From NCBI GenBank assembly GCA_026986885.1, contig JALSNT010000415.1, positions 1 to 9,923 of the forward strand: a stretch of 9,923 nt of DNA, in the 5' to 3' direction. Numbering within the stretch: the first letter of the stretch is position 1; each line of letters opens with the position of its first letter. The translations under genes and the position numbers were made by a program. Positions 5,567 to 9,923 of the stretch are shown here, piece after piece. Source of the DNA: Desulfobulbaceae bacterium. GTDB lineage: Bacteria; Desulfobacterota; Desulfobulbia; Desulfobulbales; Desulfobulbaceae. The notes under the pieces were generated by a model that was not told the DNA's origin, did not search any database, and was given only the letters and a program-made list of their open reading frames with translations.

Positions 5567-6391
5567 GTGAATCCACTTGAGTTTGTCGCCCTGACACCGA
5601 AAAATAACTGCGGGCAATGCGGGCATCCCACCTGCCTTGCCTTTGCAGTGGCGGTGACCAAGGGTGGTGCAGCCGCCGGTGGTTGCCCTTTTGTCGACCC
5701 CCATAGTCTGCCGTCCGAACTTATGCAGGAGGGGAGCAGCCGGCAAGGGTTGCAGGTGGTCGACCGGGGACAGGATGAACGGGATATGGCCCTGGTCGCT
5801 CATTTAAAATCCAGGATAAAAAACCTGGATTTTTCAGTGCTTGCCGGTCGTCTTGGCGCCGACTGGGTCGCAGCGCGTCCGGATGAACTGACCTTTGTCT
5901 ATCTTAACCGTCCTGTGGTCCTTGGCCGGAACAGTCTTTATGTGGACGGCAGCAATCTGCCTGATCCCCGGGACCAGATCCTGATCTATAATTATGTCAC
6001 CTTCGGCGGTGGTAATCCGCCGGACGGTACCTGGGTCGGGATGGAAAGCCTGCCCAATTCCATTTCCAAGGTCCGTACTCTGGCAACCTACTGTGAGCAG
6101 CGTCTGGCAAAACGTTTTACCGGCAGAGGTGCCGATTTGCAACAGCTTGGCAGCCAACTGGCCTCCTTGCCCGGGCCGCCCGGGCAAAACGCGGATGTGG
6201 CGATGATTATACCGGTACTGCCTTTTGTGCCCCATTATCTTCTCTTTTGGGATGAAGACCCAAACGATGGTTTCGAGGCTCGTGTTAAGATACTGTTTGA
6301 TCACCGGGTGATGGATTTTCTTGATCTGGAATCCCTTGTTTTTGCCGCCGAACGACTGAGCGATCGGCTGGCGGAACTGGATGCGTCATGA
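5567..6391 (+). CDS. Fe-S cluster protein with DUF3786 domain
   Basis: The N-terminus carries C15-G-Q-C18-G-H-P-T-C23 and C40-P, which matches the small 4Fe-4S domain (PF04060 type) known from RnfB and from corrinoid/acetyl-CoA pathway proteins. The remaining 200 or so residues match what I remember of DUF3786: VYLNRPVVLGRNSLYVDG, a glycine-rich YVTFGGGNPP, and PFVPHYLLFWDEDPNDGFEA near the C-terminus, where the protein probably folds as one domain. The function is unknown; the cluster suggests electron transfer or redox sensing in the cytoplasm, since there is no signal peptide or membrane segment. The start is GTG 5567, the only start codon in this frame after the ompH stop; no good ribosome-binding site is visible. 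The stop overlaps the next gene's start as ATGA, so it is probably translationally coupled to the heptose kinase. Family call is good, role unknown. Confidence 0.85.
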   Translation: MNPLEFVALTPKNNCGQCGHPTCLAFAVAVTKGGAAAGGCPFVDPHSLPSELMQEGSSRQGLQVVDRGQDERDMALVAHLKSRIKNLDFSVLAGRLGADWVAARPDELTFVYLNRPVVLGRNSLYVDGSNLPDPRDQILIYNYVTFGGGNPPDGTWVGMESLPNSISKVRTLATYCEQRLAKRFTGRGADLQQLGSQLASLPGPPGQNADVAMIIPVLPFVPHYLLFWDEDPNDGFEARVKILFDHRVMDFLDLESLVFAAERLSDRLAELDAS

Positions 6392-7398
6392 TGAGCAGGC
6401 ATCTGCGGCAGATTCCGCCGCGCTTTCGCAGGGTAAAAATTCTGGTGATCGGCGATGTTATCGTCGATCACTTTATCTGGGGTTCGGTTTCCCGCATCTC
6501 TCCGGAAGCGCCCGTTCCCGTGGTTAATGTCGACCGGGAGGAGCTGCTCTTAGGCGGCAGTGCCAATGTGTTGCGCAATATCGTCTCCTTGGGCGGCAGC
6601 GGTTCCCTGTGCGGCATGATAGGGTCTGATCCCATGGGGGAGCGGATTGTTGAACTTATGGGTAAACTTCCTGCCGCCACCGATGGACTGATTGCCTCCG
6701 GGCGACCGACTACGGTCAAGACCAGGGTCGTTGCCCAGGGACAGCAGGTGGTGCGTTTTGATCGCGAAGAGACAGGCGTTCCCTCCAGGCAAACCCTGCA
6801 GAAATTGTTGACCTACCTTGAAGAACACCTTGCCGGTTTTGATGCAGTGATTGTCTCGGATTATGCCAAAGGCATGATCAACGAAGAACTGATGACCAGT
6901 CTTCATGGGTTGATGCGGGAAATTCGCCGGGAAGAGCAACGGCCCCTGCCCCTGATAGTTGATCCGAAACCGGCAAATGTTCATCGTTTTGTCGGGGCAA
7001 CGATCATTACTCCCAATCATCATGAGGCAGAAATCATCAGTGGTATGCCGATCACCGACAGCGGGAGCCTCACCATTGCCGCCCGGCAGATTCGGGAAGA
7101 TATTGACTGTCGTTCGGTGCTCATTACCAGGGGTGAGGCCGGTATGGCCCTCTGGCAGGAGGATGAAACCCTGGAAACCATCCCGACGACGGCCAAAGAG
7201 GTGTATGACGTCACCGGGGCCGGTGATACGGTGGCCGCCACCCTGGCCCTTGGTCTGGCCTGCGGCTGTTCAACAAGGGATGCCGCCGTGCTGGCTAATT
7301 ATGCCGCCGGTATTGTGGTCGGTAAGGTGGGAACCGCCTGCGTTGACAGCGCAGAGCTTCAGGCGTCCCTGCCGACCGGAAGCCGGAAGCCAGTATAA
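6388..7398 (+). CDS. hldA: D-glycero-beta-D-manno-heptose-7-phosphate kinase (RfaE domain I)
   Basis: This PfkB-family sugar kinase phosphorylates heptose-7-phosphate at C1 on the way to ADP-heptose for the LPS inner core. Motifs in the 336 residues are VIGDVIVDHFIWG (20-32), the RISPEAPVPVV segment (36-46) typical of RfaE, LGGSANVLRNI (55-65) for sugar binding, VDPKP (191-195), TPNHHEAE (208-215) and DVTGAGDTVAA (274-284), with Asp280 as the catalytic base. The protein ends after the kinase domain: the cytidylyltransferase half of bifunctional HldE (about 475 residues) is absent, so a separate HldC/RfaE domain II should be encoded elsewhere. ATG 6388 overlaps the DUF3786 stop by 4 bases; a second ATG at 6391 is an equally good start. 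An ADP-heptose route supports an LPS-bearing cell, in keeping with pal and skp nearby. Confidence 0.92.
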   Translation: MMSRHLRQIPPRFRRVKILVIGDVIVDHFIWGSVSRISPEAPVPVVNVDREELLLGGSANVLRNIVSLGGSGSLCGMIGSDPMGERIVELMGKLPAATDGLIASGRPTTVKTRVVAQGQQVVRFDREETGVPSRQTLQKLLTYLEEHLAGFDAVIVSDYAKGMINEELMTSLHGLMREIRREEQRPLPLIVDPKPANVHRFVGATIITPNHHEAEIISGMPITDSGSLTIAARQIREDIDCRSVLITRGEAGMALWQEDETLETIPTTAKEVYDVTGAGDTVAATLALGLACGCSTRDAAVLANYAAGIVVGKVGTACVDSAELQASLPTGSRKPV

Positions 7399-7399
7399 A

Positions 7400-7408
7400 C
7401 GCTCAATT
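7400..7408 (+). repeat. CGCTCAATT motif, copy 4
   Basis: It begins one base after the heptose kinase stop (TAA 7396-7398), the same spacing as the copy after pal. It is followed by TATG instead of TGAG, so the palindrome is broken here. Confidence 0.5.
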
Positions 7409-7440
7409 TATGATTTGATCAATTTCCACGGAGTCAGTGC

Positions 7441-8322
7441 ATGCGGCCACGGAGTATGACAGGTTTTGGACGGGGCGAGGCCCAGGTCGACGGCAGAAGC
7501 TGGACGGTTGAAATCAAGACCGTTAATCATCGCTTTCTGGATCAGCGTATCGGTCTGCCAGCGGGTGTGGTCGCCTTTGAGGACAGGGTGAAAAAGATGA
7601 TTGCCGCCCGCCTGCATCGCGGCCGGGTCGAAGTGAATGTTACCCTGTCCGGTGATACATCGGCGGGTGTTCTTCTGCAGGTCAATATGGATCTTGCCCG
7701 TCGTTATCATCAATGTCTGCAGACAGTTAAAAGAGAATTTGATCTTGCCGGCGAGGTAACGCTTTCCGATATGCTTGCCCTGCGCGATTTGATCGGCCGT
7801 CAGGAAGAGGGACTTGATCTGGAGCGGGAATGGCCGGCCCTGGCAGCTGCCCTGGGTGATGCCCTTGATGAATGTGACCTGATGCGCGAGCGGGAAGGGC
7901 AGGCGCTCAAAGAGGAGCTGTTGAGCCGGTTACGGAGATTTGCCCGCATTGTTAAGGAAATTGAGGAAGAGATACCTGCGGTTGTGGATAAGCGTCGTCG
8001 GGAATTAGAGGTCCGTATTGAAAAACTGCTGGCGGAGGTTGATCTTGATCCTGCCCGGCTGGCCCAGGAGGCTGCCTACATGGCGGATAAGGCGGATGTG
8101 ACCGAAGAAATTGTTCGTCTCGGCAGTCATATTGAACAATTCACATCTTTTCTCAACCGTGATGAACCGGTTGGTCGGCGGCTGGATTTTCTGTTGCAGG
8201 AATTTCTCAGGGAGGTCAATACCCTGTCGTCAAAGATCAATAACGGTGCTATTGCCCATCTTGGCGTGGAAATGAAAAATGAAATCGAAAAACTTCGCGA
8301 GCAGGTACAAAATATAGAGTAA
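7441..8322 (+). CDS. yicC: YicC/YloC family endoribonuclease
   Basis: YicC proteins are metal-dependent endoribonucleases; the E. coli member degrades certain small RNAs. The 293-residue length is normal. The N-terminus MRPRSMTGFGRGE (1-13) and EIKTVNHRFLD (24-34) are signature blocks of the YicC N-terminal domain. A long charged helical middle (about 150-235) follows, and the C-terminal domain (DUF1732 type) ends with FLLQEFLREVNTLSSK at about 250-265. The start is ATG 7441 with GGAG 7 bases upstream. It lies 42 bases after the heptose kinase. The order yicC, remA-like, gmk is familiar from many bacteria, here interrupted by a DUF302 gene. A weak terminator-like hairpin follows. Identification rests on the terminal motifs and is firm. 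Confidence 0.94.
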   Translation: MRPRSMTGFGRGEAQVDGRSWTVEIKTVNHRFLDQRIGLPAGVVAFEDRVKKMIAARLHRGRVEVNVTLSGDTSAGVLLQVNMDLARRYHQCLQTVKREFDLAGEVTLSDMLALRDLIGRQEEGLDLEREWPALAAALGDALDECDLMREREGQALKEELLSRLRRFARIVKEIEEEIPAVVDKRRRELEVRIEKLLAEVDLDPARLAQEAAYMADKADVTEEIVRLGSHIEQFTSFLNRDEPVGRRLDFLLQEFLREVNTLSSKINNGAIAHLGVEMKNEIEKLREQVQNIE

Positions 8323-8341
8323 GTTTTTGTGATCATGACCG

Positions 8342-8365
8342 ACCATGGTTGAAATGGTATTTTTT
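8342..8365 (+). terminator. Weak terminator-like hairpin after yicC
   Basis: ACCAT (8342-8346) pairs with ATGGT (8354-8358) around a 7-base loop, followed directly by A and six Ts. The 5-bp stem is short, so it would at best attenuate read-through into the DUF302 gene. Confidence 0.3.
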
Positions 8366-8394
8366 AGCAAATCATTATCCGGGAGGATTGAAAT

Positions 8395-8427
8395 ATGAAA
8401 GATATGAAAGATATGAAAGATATGAAA
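8395..8427 (+). repeat. 9-base tandem repeat at a start codon
   Basis: ATGAAAGAT occurs three times in a row (8395-8421), followed by a fourth partial unit, ATGAAA (8422-8427). Unit length is a multiple of three, so gain or loss of units keeps the reading frame but changes the distance from the ribosome-binding site to the signal peptide core and the number of possible starts. Confidence 0.9.
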
Positions 8428-8886
8428 AGCGTTCCGATGCTCGTTGTCTGTTGTTTTTTCTTCGCTGCTTTTGCTGCTTCCTCCTTTGCCGCCGATGGTC
8501 TTGTGCGACTGCAGAGCAATGATTCCGTAAAGATCACGGGTCAACGACTGGAAAAAGTTATCAAGGAGAAGGGATTGCGTCTCTTTACCCGTATAGACCA
8601 CCAAAAGGGGGCGGTCTCGGTCGGTAAAGAATTACGGCCGACGCAACTGTTTGTTTTCGGCAACCCCAGGGCGGGAACCCCTCTTATGCAGTGCCGACAG
8701 ACCATCGCCATCGACCTGCCTCAGAAGATGCTGGTTTATGAAGACGAACAGGGAAAGACCTGGATCGTTTATAATGATCCCGCCTATCTGGCCTCACGAC
8801 ATGGTCTCGGCGATTGTGGGGCCGGGGTTATTAAAAAGATTACCGGTATTCTGTCTGCGGTTTCCGCTGCGGCGGCTGGAAAATAA
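8395..8886 (+). CDS. Exported DUF302 domain protein
   Basis: The mature part matches DUF302: RLEKVIKEKGLRLFTRIDH (51-69), ELRPTQLFVFGNPRAGTPLM (79-98), IDLPQKMLVYEDEQGKTWI (106-124) and YNDPAYLASRHG (126-137). DUF302 proteins are small and of unknown function, often exported. A hydrophobic segment (about 13-32) ending SSFA, with probable cleavage near residue 32-33, indicates a periplasmic product. Cys100 and Cys141 could form a disulfide after export. The start is unusual: four ATG codons in frame at 8395, 8404, 8413 and 8422 arise from a 9-base tandem repeat, so the n-region reads MKDMKDMKDMK. GGGAGG (8381-8386) lies 8 bases before the first ATG, which favours 8395. The gene sits between yicC and the remA-like gene, where many genomes have nothing, so it may be a later insertion into the operon. 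Confidence 0.85.
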   Translation: MKDMKDMKDMKSVPMLVVCCFFFAAFAASSFAADGLVRLQSNDSVKITGQRLEKVIKEKGLRLFTRIDHQKGAVSVGKELRPTQLFVFGNPRAGTPLMQCRQTIAIDLPQKMLVYEDEQGKTWIVYNDPAYLASRHGLGDCGAGVIKKITGILSAVSAAAAGK

Positions 8887-8896
8887 TCCTGCGGAT

Positions 8897-9196
8897 ATGG
8901 AAACACGGCTTATAAATGTGGGGTTTGGCAATGCGGTCAAGGTGAATCGCATTCTGGCCGTTGTCAACCCGGGTTCGTCACCGATTCGCAAGCTTAAAGA
9001 CGAGGCACGAAGGGAACGCAAACTGATTGACGTTACCGAAGGAAGGCGGACCCGGGCAATTCTTGTCCTTGATTCCGGGCATCTGGTTCTTTCCTCGGTG
9101 CAGCCGGAAACCATCTCGCAGCGGCTGGCACAGATGGAAGAGGAACAGCGCAATCCCGGCTCAATACTTTTGCATGCAGGAAAAAAAAGTGGCTGA
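8897..9196 (+). CDS. remA: RemA-like DUF370 regulatory protein
   Basis: The 99-residue product matches the RemA/DUF370 family almost end to end: RLINVGFGN (4-12), NRILAVVNPGSSPIRKL (17-33), LIDVTEGRRTRAILVLDSGH (43-62) and LSSVQPETISQRL (65-77). In Bacillus subtilis RemA is a small DNA-binding protein, oligomeric, that activates biofilm-matrix and osmoprotection genes; in Gram-negative lineages the role is unproven. The basic GRRTR segment is the expected DNA-contacting part. The start is ATG 8897, giving the conserved N-terminus; the frame is open further upstream but that part lies inside the DUF302 gene. Only CGGA is visible as a weak ribosome-binding site, so coupling to the DUF302 gene 10 bases upstream is likely. 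The 3' end overlaps the preferred gmk start by 8 bases. The position directly before gmk is the classic context for this family. Confidence 0.93.
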   Translation: METRLINVGFGNAVKVNRILAVVNPGSSPIRKLKDEARRERKLIDVTEGRRTRAILVLDSGHLVLSSVQPETISQRLAQMEEEQRNPGSILLHAGKKSG

Positions 9197-9818
9197 AGGC
9201 ATGTTGATAGTCCTGTCCGCCCCTTCCGGCTGCGGCAAGACCACCCTGTTGAAAAAGGTCATGGCCGAGCTGCCCGGCCTGGTTTTTTCCGTATCACATA
9301 CCACCCGCCCGCCCCGGCCGGGGGAGCAGGACGGCCGGGATTATTATTTTGTCAGCCGGGCGGAGTTTGCGGCCATTCGTGACCGGCAGCCTTCCGGTTT
9401 TCTGGAATGGGCCGAGGTGCATGGCAATTTTTATGGAACGAGCAGGGCGGAAGTCGAACGTCGCCAGGCTGCCGGGCTTGACGTGATCCTGGATATTGAT
9501 GTCCAGGGGGCCGCCCAGGTACGGGCGGCCGACGATCCGGTGACGATTTTTATTGCGCCGCCCTCCCTTGATGAGCTTGCCCGACGCCTGCGTGGTCGCG
9601 GCACCGAAGATGAAGCCGTTGTTTCCTTACGCCTTGCTGCCGCCGGCAAGGAAATGGAGGCTGCCGGAGAGTATGAATATTTCATTGTCAACGATGATCT
9701 TGACGAGGCGGCTTCCAGTCTTCTTTGTGTACTGGTTGCCGAGCGTCTGCGCAGGCGGAGAAACAGGGATGGTAAAAGGGTCGATTCAGGTACTGGTGCG
9801 GCAAAGGGGGAGGTGTGA
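9189..9818 (+). CDS. gmk: Guanylate kinase
   Basis: Gmk phosphorylates GMP to GDP with ATP, an essential step in purine nucleotide recycling and in recovering GMP from cyclic-di-GMP and (p)ppGpp turnover. With GTG 9189 as start the protein has 209 residues, usual for the family. Motifs: P-loop APSGCGKTT (11-19) with Lys17, GMP-binding SHTTRPPRPGE (36-46) and DYYFV (51-55), FLEWAEVHGNFYGT (71-84), DIDVQGA (102-108), lid arginines in RRLRGRGTE (132-140) and YFIVND (164-169). A short basic tail follows the fold. GTG 9189 has AGGA 7 bases upstream and gives the few residues normally found before LIVLSAPSG; ATG 9201 is the alternative, without such a site. It overlaps the remA-like gene and the rlmB start, so translation is probably coupled. 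No rpoZ follows, which is the more common neighbour. Confidence 0.94.
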   Translation: MAEGMLIVLSAPSGCGKTTLLKKVMAELPGLVFSVSHTTRPPRPGEQDGRDYYFVSRAEFAAIRDRQPSGFLEWAEVHGNFYGTSRAEVERRQAAGLDVILDIDVQGAAQVRAADDPVTIFIAPPSLDELARRLRGRGTEDEAVVSLRLAAAGKEMEAAGEYEYFIVNDDLDEAASSLLCVLVAERLRRRRNRDGKRVDSGTGAAKGEV

Positions 9819-9923
9819 AATCCGGCGGCCCATCAAGGAAAAGCCGGGCAGTCGGAAAGAGTACCCGTCGGGACGACCATGGTAAGCAGGAAGAACTTGT
9901 CTGGGGGATAAATCCTGTCCGGG
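9815..9923 (+). CDS. rlmB: 23S rRNA 2'-O-methyltransferase (RlmB/TrmH group), N-terminal fragment
   Basis: The frame starts at GTG 9815, overlapping the gmk stop as GTGA, with the purine tract AAGGGGGAGG just upstream. It runs to the window edge with 36 complete codons. After a basic, serine-rich lead it reads EELVWGINPVR (26-36), the characteristic opening of RlmB and related SpoU/TrmH-family RNA 2'-O-methyltransferases, where WGINPV or YGIHAV precedes the substrate-binding domain. The catalytic knot lies outside the window, so the exact target (G2251 of 23S rRNA in E. coli RlmB) is inferred from the opening motif alone. TrmH-family group 3 proteins other than RlmB share this start. Confidence 0.72.
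   Translation, partial: MKSGGPSRKSRAVGKSTRRDDHGKQEELVWGINPVR

Noticed and set aside
6388..7398. A bifunctional HldE (kinase plus nucleotidyltransferase).
   Set aside because: The frame stops after the PfkB kinase domain and the downstream sequence is yicC; no nucleotidyltransferase motif is present.
8651..9196. A longer 181-residue version of the RemA-like protein starting inside the DUF302 gene, or a DUF302-RemA fusion.
   Set aside because: The RemA family begins at METRLINVGFGN; the extra upstream residues are an out-of-frame reading of the DUF302 gene, which has its own stop.

Overview
The window looks like a chromosomal segment of a Gram-negative, probably anaerobic bacterium of the Desulfobacterota (Desulfobulbales-like). 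That placement is inferred from gene content, not from a marker gene. The outer-membrane genes (Pal lipoprotein, OmpH/Skp chaperone, heptose-phosphate kinase) indicate an LPS-bearing diderm. A DUF3786 iron-sulfur protein, a cysteine-rich radical SAM protein and a RemA-like DUF370 protein next to gmk are combinations I associate with sulfate-reducing and related deltaproteobacterial lineages.

Left third (1-3444), minus strand: an alpha-glucan (glycogen) phosphorylase, then an unrecognised 140-residue protein, then a radical SAM protein that runs off the left edge. Spacing is short (53 and 20 bases), so they are probably one transcription unit starting near 3450.

Middle (3445-5006): two long non-coding stretches flank a pal-type lipoprotein gene. 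Both are unusually rich in inverted repeats. The first holds three consecutive long stem-loops (3667-3931) ending in a palindrome just upstream of pal. The second holds two copies of a 48-base hairpin element, a compact branched structure with two perfect stems capped by AGA loops, and two more hairpins. A short motif, CGCTCAATT, recurs four times, twice exactly one base after a stop codon.

Right half (5007-9923), plus strand: ompH/skp, a DUF3786 Fe-S protein, a heptose-7-phosphate kinase (RfaE domain I only), yicC, a DUF302 exported protein whose start codon lies in a 9-base tandem repeat, a remA-like gene, gmk and the first 36 codons of an rlmB-type rRNA methyltransferase. Several neighbours overlap by a few bases, which suggests one or two operons. 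The set combines envelope assembly (Skp, LPS heptose, Pal) with nucleotide and RNA housekeeping (YicC, Gmk, RlmB). No mobile-element gene, CRISPR array, tRNA or rRNA was seen. The best candidates for something undescribed are the structured intergenic elements around pal.
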